Source of the DNA: Notolepis coatsorum | Lineage: Eukaryota > Chordata > Actinopteri > Aulopiformes > Paralepididae | Reading direction: 5' to 3' | Assembly (NCBI GenBank): GCA_963971535.1 | Contig: OZ020589.1 | Location: 71,146,843 to 71,210,842 of the forward strand | Length of the DNA stretch: 64,000 bases | Shown here: piece by piece, positions 20,597-32,000 of the stretch | Position numbering within the stretch: position 1 is the first letter of the stretch | Layout: each line of letters starts with the position of its first letter | The notes under the pieces: generated by a model | The model's database searches: none | The model's input: the letters and a program-made list of their open reading frames with translations, nothing else | Told to the model about the DNA's origin: nothing | Translations under genes and position numbers: made by a program

Positions 20597-21880
20597 GCAA
20601 CTCTGACAAGAACAAGTTACAGGTTGAAAAAACCCTCGGCTCAGAACTAGGCAAAATCTGCATATGGCTCGCTGATAACAAACTATCATTACACATGGGC
20701 AAAACCGAGTCCATTCTCTTCGGTTCAAATAACAAACTCAGCAAGACCGACGGCTTCTCAGTTACAGTGGGTGACAATATTGTCACAAGGAAAGAAGATA
20801 TTACCTACCTGGGTTCCATCCTAAAGGCAAATCTTTCCTGTGACAAAATGGCATCCAATGTAATAAAAAAAAGTCAACCAACGAACACGATTCTTGTACC
20901 GGATCTCCTCACTGGTAAACAAAAATACCCTGAAGACTCTGGCAGGAGCACTCATTCAAGGGTACTACGACTATGCATGCACCTCATGGTACCAAAGCAC
21001 CTCAAAGGCGCTAAAAACTAAATTACAAACATCTCAAAACAAACTGGTCAGAATACTGCTTGACCTTACTCCTAGAACCCACCTCACCCCTGCCCACTTT
21101 GACAACCTAGGATGGCTTAGAGTAGACGACAGAGTACAGCAACTTGCAATGGGCCTGGTCTACAAGATACACTACACGACCAAGGTACCCATGTACATGT
21201 CAAAATACTTCCCAAAGGTCAGTGAATACCATGATCACAACACCAGAGGGAGCTCCACAAATCATGTTAAACCCAGATTCGGCTCAAACAAGGGACTAAA
21301 CACGTTTAGCAATTATGCCACATCAATGTGGAACGCCCTACCCAAAGCTGTAAAGGAATGTGAATCACTACCCACTTTCAAAAACACTCTCAAAAAACAC
21401 CTACGGGAGACTGCAATTCTAAACTGGCCCCTGTAAATGTCCTAACACAACCCCCCCCCCAATGTACAGTAAATGACCAAGTATGGTCTTGTCAATATTC
21501 CAATGTACAGTTTTGCTTGTTCAGTTGTACAGTGTCCCCCACCCACTCCTCCTACCCAACCTCCCCCCCCAACCTCCTCCAATGTACAGTTTCTATGTCA
21601 AATGTATATATTCTCTTTTCTGGACTCTTTTCGTATCACAAACAGTACTGTATTTGCAAATCTGGTATGTCATAAATGTATAGATGTAGCAGTACTGTCT
21701 ATCTGTATGTCATGTATGTTATGATGTATGTTATGATGAATTGAAAATGGGGACCCTGATGTAAACAAGACGAAAGTCTTTCTCTGGTCTGCATCCCCTT
21801 AACAATTGTATGTATTGAGCTGTACTGTACTGTACCCATTCTGCAATCTGTTAATAAAATGTTCAATCAATCAATCAAAA
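20597..21880 (+). pseudogene. CR1-group LINE, C-terminal ORF and 3' end with (ATTG)n-type tail
   Basis: The fragment begins inside the reverse transcriptase after the catalytic motif (LADNKLSLHMGKTESILFG, YLGSILKANLSCD), loses frame at about 20880 where extra bases sit after a poly-A, and continues in another frame (YRISSLVNKNTLKTLAGALI, HFDNLGWLRVDDRVQQLAMG, SMWNALPKAVKECESLPTFK) to a stop at 21436. A 3' UTR with repeated CAATGTACAGT follows and ends TTAATAAAATGTTCAATC and more AATC repeats. Related 3' ends are at 15907-16113, 27195-27470 and 51139-52196. Confidence 0.87.
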
Positions 21881-22260
21881 CCTTTTGGTTACAGGCCTGC
21901 CTCCTTTCCTCCCCAACATATGACCACTGTGCGTTTACATTGTACAGATTACCTATGATACAACACATTTAAGGGCACAGAAATTAAGCTCACATTTTGA
22001 GCTGTGTGTTGACACAGGGATTACAGTGCAGTCCAAAAGCTTTTGGCAATGTTTGCTTGTTTTTAGTTTTTTTTGGCTCAACCTCAAGGTCGGGAAAGCC
22101 AGTTGTAGACATCAATAGAAATTGATTATAGCAATATTCTCTGAGTTACTGGCAAAAGCTGGAATTTTGAATTTACATCTGTTTTGCATACAGGCTGAAC
22201 AAACCTGCCATAGCTCCATTTTGGAACAACAAGCAGGTTTGACTTGTTTTAGAATAATCT

Positions 22261-22783
22261 TTAACCTCTTAAACCCTAGCCCTATTTTTAAAAAATCTGC
22301 CTAAAAATACATACCTAAGTAAATGGAAGATTGCTCCACTTCTACAAGGTCCATTTTCATGGTCTTGGTATCTTGCGGCACGGTGGTGTAGTGGTTAACA
22401 CTGTCGCCTCACAGCAAGAAGGTCCAGGGTTCGATTCCCGCTTGGGGACCAGGTTTCCATGATGCCAGTTACCCAGGTGGGGTATCTCCCAGGCCTTTCT
22501 GTGTGGAGTTTGCATGTTCTCCCCGTGCTCGCAATGGTTTCCCCCCCGATAAGATAAACCCAATGGAAAAACATGCACAACAACAAGATTGCTAACGCTG
22601 TGGCGTCCTTGACGAAGACGGACAGGAGCACTTGGATTGGTCCCCTGGCGCGGCTCACGTTGACGCCTGTCTGCTCCCGGCTGCCCTTGGGGGGGAAGGA
22701 CGACGGGATGGGTTAATCGCAGATACGAATTGCATGCATGCATCGCATGTGTGCCAATTGATGACCTCGGAGCAGGTCCTAAA

Positions 22784-22878
<95 letters not shown>

Positions 22879-23634
22879 CTAGGGACATATATGGATCTCA
22901 GGGAATGTATACCCTGAATAACACCATGCTAAAAATGACAAGACATGAAAAACTATATTATTATAGAATATCAGGCCTATAAATTACCTTATTATAGCCA
23001 AGTCGCACATCTATGGATCGGGCCAAATCTTCTCTTTCCAATGGCAGAGTTCAATTTGGATTTAGTATCACCATGCGTGCAGCAAGAACCGTGAATGAAA
23101 TCTTTATTATGGAAACTGGTCCGCCATTTTTAATCGGATTGCAACCCGGATTTTTGCTAAACGTTCACAGAAAGGTAGATAAACGAACTGCATTCTAATT
23201 CATGCCAATAACGTTCAGTTTTGTGGTAGATAATCCCGAAAAATAAGAGAAATTAAAAAAGTTCATCCACAAGTCATTTGATTGACAGGAGCTGGCTTGA
23301 GCTGGGTACGTTTTTTGAAATTCCGACGCTTGAAAGCCCTGTCTGTCCTTCATCATAATGACTACAAACAAAATGGCGACTTGCATTTATTTCCGTCGAT
23401 ATTCGCTAGCTTATGAATACAATTCCTAAACTGATATTTCACTAATAACACTTTAACCTATTGGTAAACAAACGTATTGTTGAAAATATACACTATGACT
23501 GCTGTTTTGACAGGATTAGGGTCTTTACTCTTGGCTACTCTTCGAAAAAAAAACACAACATTAATCCATACAGTCTGGAGAGATGGATTTATGGCTTTGG
23601 TCCGGTACCGGACCCGTCGGGCTCAAGAGGTTAA
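22261..23634. mobile_element. TTAA element, family A, complete copy
   Basis: Left end TTAACCTCTTAAACCC, right end GGGCTCAAGAGGTTAA. The uninterrupted site in the other copy of the duplication (TTAA at 6474-6477) proves both boundaries. It carries a SINE plus (TTA)n inside (22375-22880). Related copies: 46760-47451 and fragment 13913-14102. No transposase seen; piggyBac-type by target site. Confidence 0.95.
22375..22880 (+). mobile_element. tRNA-derived SINE with (TTA)n tail
   Basis: The head GCGGCACGGTGGTGTAGTGG and GGTTCGATTCC are Pol III A- and B-box-like, followed by GTGTGGAGTTTGCATG, GTTCTCCCCGTG and a body. A (TTA)n run of about 90 bp (22788-22878) ends the insert. The related copy at 46775-46800 reads continuously from GGTATCTGAATC to TAGGGACATAT, showing that this is an insertion. 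Confidence 0.88.
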
Positions 23635-23806
23635 CTTGTGGGGCAAGTTAGAGGCTGCTACAAAGCCCCACACATTTGTTCCAAGATTTAGTTAAATAAT
23701 TTTTTTTATTAGAAAATCATATTGCTCAGCCTATTTCCATCCATTTATTATAAATATGAAGTCATCAGAGTTGATCCTGTGGCAGGTCATATTTGTGTTT
23801 TTTCAG

Positions 23807-23888
23807 TGGCTGTGCCCGTAACCACCAACAGCACTGTGGTCCCAGCAATGGAGGAGGGAGTGAGGAAGAAGGAAGACAGAGACAGATG
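23807..23888 (+). other. Exon-like block, second copy
   Basis: TTTTTTCAG precedes and GATG-GTGAAG follows. The peptide core AVPVTTNSTVVPAME is retained, but 17 bp fewer than in the first copy put the basic tail out of frame. Confidence 0.33.
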
Positions 23889-23895
23889 GTGAAGT

Positions 23896-25217
23896 GACAA
23901 GGGTCTATGGTTCTTATATAAAGAACCAGCTAAACTACTCTGCGTTGTGTGTTGTCCGTTCTACTCTTTCCCTTGTACTTGCAAAGACCAGGAAATGGCC
24001 TTGTAACGACGGCGGCGAGCAGGCGGTTGAAATGAAGAGAGGAGAGTTTGCTAAAGTCCACTTTTTATTTCACAAGCAAAAGTGAAATAACAAAAGGCTT
24101 GAATGAATTCAAAAACGTGCAATGAAACAATAGATTCCCGAGACTGTGCCCTCAGACCTTGTTTCAGACTAATTCGCTACAAGCAAAGTATCTCGTCTCG
24201 TCTCCTCGCTGGTTCGATGGTTCCTTCTCAGCTCGTCGTCATTCACGTCCAGTAGGGGGAAAAAACATGCGTCCGTCGTTTGTGTTCGTTCTGTCTCTAC
24301 CCTCTCAAACTGCTCGTTTTAACGCGTTTACTCCTCCCCTAGTTTTACGTCAGATGGGAGGATTTCTTAAGAAGAGAAAGAGCTTCTGATTGGATGAGAC
24401 TCTATAGCGGCCATTTTGAGGCTCGTCTACACCGGATATTCCCTTATTAGGGCATATCTTTGCTGGCTGTAAATAGCCTGAATCTTGATTTAGAGAATTC
24501 TTCAGTTTCACGTTTAAATGTATCTGGCAAATTAGATTTATCAAGTCAAAAGTAATGTTTATTTTGCTTAAACATCTAATTTAGTCTTTCTGCTAGGCAG
24601 TTACCCTTATTTTAAACCCTATATCTTGAATAATGGCCAATTTAGTCTTAATTTGATCCGTTTAGTATTGTAAACAGATTGATTGCTATATCTTTGAAGC
24701 TAGGGATACTTTGTAAACCCGAATAACTGTTTTTACTAACTGATTCAGACTTTCTCACCAAATTTAGTGTATTCTTATCAATTTGGTTTCTGCAGGTTTC
24801 TCCTCATGCCAATACAGGAGAGGCTGGTTCTACCCGACACCTCCTTTGAAGCTAGGGGACTTTGTATACAACCCCCAATTTGGGTGACCGCCCTATCGTT
24901 TTCTATAGCCAGATGCCGCCTGTAATTATAACACCAGGGCGTTTGCTCTGTCCGCTATTCAGCGTTCTGTTGTGGTAAACAGCCCTTTTGTTCTAACTTC
25001 CAAACTTGCCGGCCAGTATCAGGTCTTGGGGGGTTGCTGGTTGCTTAATTAGAGAGGGCAAATAGTGCTGTGAGGCCTATTTCTACTATAGTCAATCACT
25101 GATTTCTAAAATGGTGTGTTGCACTGATCCCTACCATTTTTAGTATCGACCCGTAGCGGTATCTGCTCCAAGGGAAATACATTATGCGTTTGAGCTTGTG
25201 AAAATCTACTAAAATGG
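23896..25217. other. Unassigned insertion-like stretch
   Basis: About 1.3 kb lie between ATGGTGAAGTGACAAGGG (23886) and ATGGTAAGAGACAAGAGG (25214), two diverged versions of the same flank, so the interval may be an old insertion. It has moderate GC, TCTCGTCTCGTCTCC near 24192, no open frame of note and no ends I can name. A solo LTR is one possibility. Confidence 0.35.
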
Positions 25218-25487
25218 TAAGAGACAAGAGGTTGATTGATTGATTGATTGATTGAATAGTTTATTGATTAAAATGAATCATATACAATTTAACAGTTATA
25301 CAGACCACCATTTACCAATAGGATAAATTGGCCGTGCCCGGGGACCAATCCAAATGCTCCTGTCCGTCTTCGTCAGGGACGCGACAGAGTTAGCGATCTG
25401 TTGTGCATGTTTTTCCATAGGGTTTATCTTATCGGGAGGGGAAACCCTTGCGAGCACGGGGAGAACATGCAAACTCCACACAGGAGT
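25218..25487 (-). mobile_element. SINE, 5'-truncated, with LINE-like (AATC)n tail
   Basis: The minus strand contains TTTGCATGTTCTCCCCGTG, AAGACGGACAGGAGCA and GGATTGGTCCCCGGGCACGG, which match the SINE at 22375. It then diverges into a 3' end reading AATAAACTATTCAATCAATC plus more AATC repeats. That tail matches the 3' end of the CR1-group LINE at 20597-21880. Confidence 0.85.
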
Positions 25488-26808
25488 GTCCTATTAGGGA
25501 TACAAACATGTTGTACAGCATCAGAGCTATTTGCCTCAACGTTGTTTGTTTCTTACCCATTTCTTACCCAGAATGTGTGTCTGTGTGTTTTGCATGTACA
25601 TGCCCATGTACACGCCCATCAAGGCGTACATATGCATGTGTCTGTTCTTCTGTTTACATTTCATTTCAAGCTTTCGGCTACACTTCACACAAGTCCTTGT
25701 TGCCTACAGTAGAGTAAGCCATTAACCCCCACTGCGAAAGTGTGGGAATTCTAAATTACTGGCTCGCAGCGTCTGTGGGCTGTGGGCTCACTGTGAATAC
25801 CCCTGGTGCATTTCACTGAACAGCGCTGGAATACAAATGAGGACTGAATAAACCCACTAAACACTCCCCCTTATCACCCTCCCCCCTCCTCCCTGTTGTC
25901 GGGAGTCTTGCCGAGAGCCAAGCCATCCGCCTCGATCCCCAGCTCCTCCATTTGTCTTTCGGTGTCAGACCTCTGTTCTTTTTTCACCCATGTTCATTCC
26001 GTAGCTCCCTCCCTCCTTGAACTCCATCCCTCTCCCTACTTTTTTCCCTTGTTCCCCTTCTCGCTCCCTCTCTCTCCAGCCACCCCCACACCCTCCCAGG
26101 GCCTTCAAATATACCTTTGAGGAGTGTTCTTAATGTGGACTCTTAACATCTGTTCTCTCTCTTTCTCTCTGTGTCTCCACTGGTAAGCTATCACTCAACC
26201 ACCCCCACCCCCCGCGTAGCCCCATCACAGGGAGAAAAGAAACCTACTAGCTAACATCCCACATCAACACACCCACTGGATGCACAAAAGGGCACTGAAA
26301 GTTCTCATCCAACTCTTCCCTGAATAGAACACACTCACTTGAAAAAGTTGGGACAAAGTTATGCTCCCCAAACAGCACTTTCTGAGTGCACTTCTGTGCC
26401 ATTGCTGATAGTAAGAGAAATAATGAAAACCCTGGCTCCATCATAGCGCACAGCAGCGTCAAACACTAGATAGCTTATCATCCCCAGTAAGCTGCTGTTT
26501 TAATGTACTGTATACTGTATGTCAGCCCGGATGAAAGTTAACTTTGTTACTTCCTGTTATTTTTATTAGATTTTTTCATAAAAATAAATGCCTTTTTTAT
26601 TCTATAAATGTTTTGCCTCTTACCCTCCTGCAACTACTGGCCCAGTTCGAAAATTCATGAACTTGAATCGGTTTGTGATATATTATTAGTTAATGGGTAT
26701 GTCAAAGTACCTCATATGTGGTACAATTTTGAAGCTAACAACTAGGGCTTCCCAATGATATAAAATATGTGTATGATTATCATCATTATTATTATTATTA
26801 TTCTTCAT
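25488..26808. other. Apparently unique non-coding DNA
   Basis: No repeat, RNA gene or convincing exon recognised. Contains a CT-rich stretch (25865-26200) and a short (ATT)n run at 26780-26800. Confidence 0.5.
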
Positions 26809-27194
26809 CAGTGTTTTAAAAAGTAACTAGTTACAGTTACTAGTTACTTCTTCCAAAAAGTTACTAAATTACTTACTCAGTTACAATTATATTATAAAAG
26901 TAACTAGTTACTTCAGAAAGTAACTATTGCGTTACTTTCAAGTAGATTTTTTACATAAACAACATACACAAATCTAAACATTTTAATGTTGCTGTGGGAC
27001 AAAGTGAGACTAGCCTCCAATCAAATGCCATGTATGTAGATATTATAATTACTATGTTTATATAGTGGATCATACAAATACAAACACAATAGATGTTTTG
27101 GAACTTTTTATATGTATTGCCCCTCAACAGGCCACAACTGGGCAACATTAAATTATGCTTGTTAAGCACTATACCAAAAATAAATAACAAATAT

Positions 27195-27470
27195 ATGATT
27201 GATTGAACATTTTAATTAACAGATTGCAGAATGGGTACAGTACAGTACAGCTCAATACACACAATTGTTAAGGGGATGCAGACCAGAGAAAGACTTTCGT
27301 CTTGTTTACATCAGGGTCCCCCATTTTCAATTCATGACATTTATGACATACACAACATACAGATATAAGAATCTAATCTAATCATCCAAACTAATCTAAT
27401 CATGACATTTAAGACATGCATGACATACAGATATATATATATATCTCTGAGCACCTGAAGACTGTGCTAT
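27195..27470 (-). mobile_element. CR1-group LINE 3' end fragment
   Basis: The minus strand ends ATTCTGCAATCTGTTAATTA, then AAATGTTCAATCAATC. This is the same 3' terminus as at 21725-21880 and 51139-51300, here with only UTR retained. Confidence 0.85.
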
Positions 27471-27547
27471 TAAACCAGGAAGTGCAGCACTGTTGATAAG
27501 GCTGTAGCCTCCACTACTGTAGTGCCTTGCGCTGCAACACAACTAAC

Positions 27548-28950
27548 TGTAGCTGAGGGGTACAATTCCCTGACTGTATTGTTAGATATGATATTTAATA
27601 CCACTACCTCATGTACTTTAACTTCTGGCCACCCAGTACAAGATATAAGTATGATGAACACTTTCCCACCTGATGAAACGAACCAACACAAATGGACCAA
27701 ATCGAATATTTAATACAGCAAAGGGTGTACACAATATTCACTTAATTACATTTATGATTTGAAATGTTAAGTATGCACTTTTATGGCAAATGAGTATTCG
27801 TAGGTAAATCAACATTGAATGTCCAATCTCTGGTTGCGCAGGGAGTAAGTATACAACCTGGAATATTTAGGAAACGATAGCGATAGTACTCAAATAATTA
27901 TAGCTGGATACACTAAGGGGGGGGGGGGGGGTCCCGCTGGTTGTAAGACAGTAGGAGGGGGGGGTTAGAGAAGTCGCTGGCGGTATCCCATCTGGCCGAC
28001 GGTGTCTTGGGAGAATCCAAAGTCTTAGACCCAGTGCCCACAGAACCTCGGGCCGTAGACGAACACAGCTGGACCCTCTGTGGAACGGTATCTGCCGGTC
28101 CACAACGGAGAGACGTGGTGCGACCTCACGTGTAGAGCGCCGCCTCACCTGTAGTCCTCTCCGGGGGTAATTCCAACACTCGACAGTGTTGGCCTTTATC
28201 CATGGAATAATCAAAGCACATAAAGCATAATCCAAGAGCCGTGGAAGGCTCGCCGTCGTCGGGTAGAGTAATCCAATATACAGGTCCAGTCGCTCTTGAC
28301 CCGGAGCTCCTCGGATGCAATCACCACTAGGGGTCTGACCAGCCTGGATAAGCGTCCAGATAACGTCAGGAACGATGGGGGTACTGATAACTGTAGAACT
28401 CGAACCGAACGATGCACCATACATAAAATAGACTATTATTAGCTTAATAGAATACGTCCAACTCGACGGTATGGTGCCAAACTATGACCATTCAACTATT
28501 AATCTACACGATATCTCAATGCCTATTCTGGGCCAAGTAGGCCCTACTACACCGCACGTGCTTCGTGGGGAGGCTTTTGCGTCTGTCACTCTGTTGGAGG
28601 GTAAAGAACTGGACTAAAAGAAAGTTCTACTTTACGAGCGTCATATATATATGCGCTATGAACAAATAGTACCACACGTATTTCGCCCGGCATATTACTG
28701 CGCGGAACCGGGGGCTGCCTCGACATGTTAGGCGGCACGATTGAACTTGAACCTAGGGGTATGGCAACCTGGCGCCAGGTTCTAGTCCAATGGTAGAATG
28801 AAACTATTATGGGCTGTTTAGTAGAAACGGGGATATTCAATGCATATTGTACAAGGAATATACAGGGGATATCAAACGATATACAAATACAATTAAATAT
28901 ATATATATAAATAAATATACATATTCGGTTTAATCTGATCCTTCACAACA
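27548..28950 (-). repeat. 3' LTR of the BEL/Pao element
   Basis: Direct repeat of 35276-36673. On the minus strand it starts TGTTGTGAAGGATCAG and ends CCCTCAGCTACA. The main visible difference from the other LTR is a longer G/C run at 27917-27932. Confidence 0.97.
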
Positions 28951-28975
28951 GCCGCCCCCTAATTAGTCCCACCTA
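28951..28975 (-). other. Polypurine tract-like segment
   Basis: Immediately upstream of the 3' LTR the minus strand reads AATTAGGGGGCGGC, a G-rich purine run in the position where plus-strand DNA synthesis is primed. Confidence 0.7.
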
Positions 28976-29042
28976 ATTAGCTAAGCAGAGACAGATTAAC
29001 CGCACTGTCTTCCACTCAAGGTCCGCTGTAAGGTCAGTCAAC

Positions 29043-32000
29043 TCACAAAGTCATAGGGTCATGGTCATCATTGATAGTATCTGGGAGTCGGGGCAGTTCT
29101 ATGAGCCTCGCCACGGGCCGTGTGTAGGTGCGCCCTTGGACGAGTACTTCAGCTGCTCGGACCTTGCCATCGGCACCGGTGATCACTTTGCTTACGCGGC
29201 CAGCCGGCCACATAGCTCTGGGGAGTGACTGGTCAACTATCATGACGACTGTTCCTTCTGTCAAATTGTCTCTCTCTTTTACCCACTTCTGGCGGGTCTG
29301 TAGAGACGGTAGGTAGTGAAGTAGGAAGCTGCTCCAAAACTTGTCAGCTAGTACTTGGCTGTACCTCCACATTCTTCGGCCGTTCGCTTCTTCGGGCCTG
29401 TACATTGTCTGGGGTAGCGCGGGGTCCAGCCGCCCCATTAGGAGTGTGTTGGGGGTGACTGGGTCGACATCTGCTACATCACTGGAGACGTAACCGAGGG
29501 GTTTGGAGTTCAATACTCCCTCGATCTCCGTGAGGACTGTCATTAGGACTTCCTCTGCCACAGTCTGGGCTCCGAGTACGGCATACAGGGCTGTCTTTAT
29601 AGAACGTACTTCTCGTTCCCAGGTTCCACCGAAGTGGGGTGCGTTCGGGGGATTAAACTGGAAGTCAACCTGGGCTGGAGCGAGGTGGGTCTTAAGTTCT
29701 GGGCCCATAGCTTGGAAGCTCTCTCTCAGCTCTCTTTCTCCGCCTTTGAAGTTGGTCCCGTGATCAGACAACAATGTAGACGGTTGTCCTTTCCGTGATA
29801 TGAATCTCCGGAAGGCCATAAGGAATGAGTCTGTGCTCATGGTCGGAAGGAGCTCGATATGTATCGCTCTGGTGGTCATGCATTTGAATACAATACCCCA
29901 CCGCTTCTCGGTGCCTCTTCCTCTTTTTATATACAACGGGCCAAAACAGTCCATGCCTGTGGAGTGGAATGGCTTGTCGCCGATTCGGAGGCGACAGGGG
30001 GGTAGGTCAGCCATCCGTGGTATGCTGGGCTGCGCGCGCCACTTACGGCAGTCTAGACAGGTTCGCTGGAAGCGCCGTACTGCTTCTCTCCCTTGTAATA
30101 TCCAATAACGACGTCTGATCTCCGCGAAGACTCTCTCTGCTCCGGCGTGGTGCACATCCTCGTCGTATTTCTTTATGATCAGCTCTGTGACCTTGTGTCG
30201 GCTGTTCAAGACGATCGGGTGCTTAATGTCATCTGGTAGATCGGGGGCTCTCCGCAGGCGACCACCCACTCTGATGAGATTATGTGCGTCACTCTCTGGT
30301 GCCAGGTGAATCAGTCTGCTGTCTGATGGGACGGGGTTTCCTCCCTGTAGACAGTCTAGCTCATCGGGGAACGAGTCTCTCTGGGCTCGTTGTAGTAGAA
30401 GAAGTTCTGCTTCTTCGTAGTCAGCTGCTGACATGTCAGTGGTGGACTGAATCTCTGGGTGGTGCCGCAGGAATGTCCTTTGTTGCGTACTCTCTAGGGT
30501 AATGCAGTCATCTATGTTCGGGTCTGTGGAGGCGACAGTGCTCAGCCCACAGAACATAGGCTTCTTGTTCTCAGCCTCCTCTCTACTTGCTTCCCTCGGA
30601 GTGGGCGTAGGCCAATCTCCTTCCGGGAGCTGGAGGAATGCTGGTCCGTCACTGTAGATGTTGTGACGGGTTAGGTCATCCAGGGACATTCCCCGGGTGA
30701 TGACGTCAGCTGGGTTGTGTTTGGTATCCACATATCTCCAGCTTGCTTCTTCTGTTAGTTCCTGAATCTCGGTGACTCTGACTCCCACGAAGACTTTGTA
30801 TCTGCATGAATCAGACTTAATCCATGTGAGTACTGTCGTGGAATCTGACCACAAGATTGTTCTATGCACCGGAATGGTGAGTTCACGTTGTATTAACGTG
30901 GCTAGATGCGCTCCTGCGAGGGCTGCGCAGAGCTCTAGACGTGGGATAGATTGTTGCTTACGTGGGGCTATCCTTGAGCGGGCCAGTATGAAAGCAGTGT
31001 GTATCTCTCCTCCCATCTCTTGGGCACGTAAATAAGCAACCGATCCGTAGGCTACTTCGGAGGCATCGCTGAAGACGTGTAGCTCAATCTCGCATGTCTC
31101 TGGCCTCACTGTGGATGGGAAGTAGCTGCGGCGTATGTTGACACCTGGGAGTGAGCGGAGTTCCGTCTCCCACTCTCTCCATGTTGAGGCAAGGTGTGCG
31201 GGTATTGGGTCGTCCCAGCCCTGGTCCTTGTCCCATAGTGCTCGTACAATCATCTTTGCCCTGGTGGTGTAAGGTAGAATACATCCCAGCGGGTCATATT
31301 GTCTGGCGAGTGTTCTGTACACACTCCGTCTGGTGGTCGGTATCGCCGCCGACCTTCCTTGCTCTGGAGCCAAGGGTTTGTGTCTATAGTGGAGCGAGTC
31401 TGTTTTGAAGCGCCAGACTAATCCTAGTGTCATTTCTTGGGCTTCTCCTGGGATTGTCGCCATCCAGGTCTCGCTGCTGGCAGCCTTGTCTGCGGAGGAG
31501 AGGCTGCGCAATACGTGCGGGTCACTGCTGGCCCACTGCCTGAGATCAAAGCCTCCTTTGATTAGGGAGGCGCGTAACTTGATTAGGAGAGCCTCGGCTT
31601 CTTCTTGAGTCGAGACGCTTTGTAGACAGTTGTCTACGTAGAAACTGTTCTTCACACTGTGTTGGACCTCTTCATTTGCTGCTGGGTCCTCTGTGACGTG
31701 TTTCTGTAGTGCAAATGTAGCACAGCACGGGCTGCATGTGGTTCCGAAGGGGAGTACTTCCCACTGGTAGATGGATGGGTTCTCATCTCCGATCTTCTCT
31801 CTCCATAGGAACCGTAGCAGAGGCTTGTCCTCCTCTACTAGTCTCACTTGCAAGAACATCCCTTTGATATCCCCGCTTATAGCCACCTTGTCCTGGCGGA
31901 AGCGCAGTAGCACGCCTAGTAGGGAGGGGCCGAGTGTGGGGCCGGGCAAGAGCTCTTTATTCAGATTTTGGGATCCGATCTGGTAGCTGCAGTTAAACAC

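Larger units (their letters stand above)
21950..23895 (+). repeat. Duplicated segment, copy 2 (inverted, interrupted)
   Basis: This is the inverted copy of 6190-6800, extended by a TTAA element at 22261-23634. Outside the insertion the two align from about 21950 (GTTGACACAGGGATTACAG) to the exon-like block ending at 23888. Confidence 0.82.

Noticed and set aside
22378..22445. tRNA gene candidate
   Set aside because: The head of a SINE; the acceptor stem is not formed and the same body occurs elsewhere.
28126..28424. Minus-strand frames inside the LTR (also at 35849-36147)
   Set aside because: Both copies are inside LTRs and identical because the LTRs are; no domain recognised.
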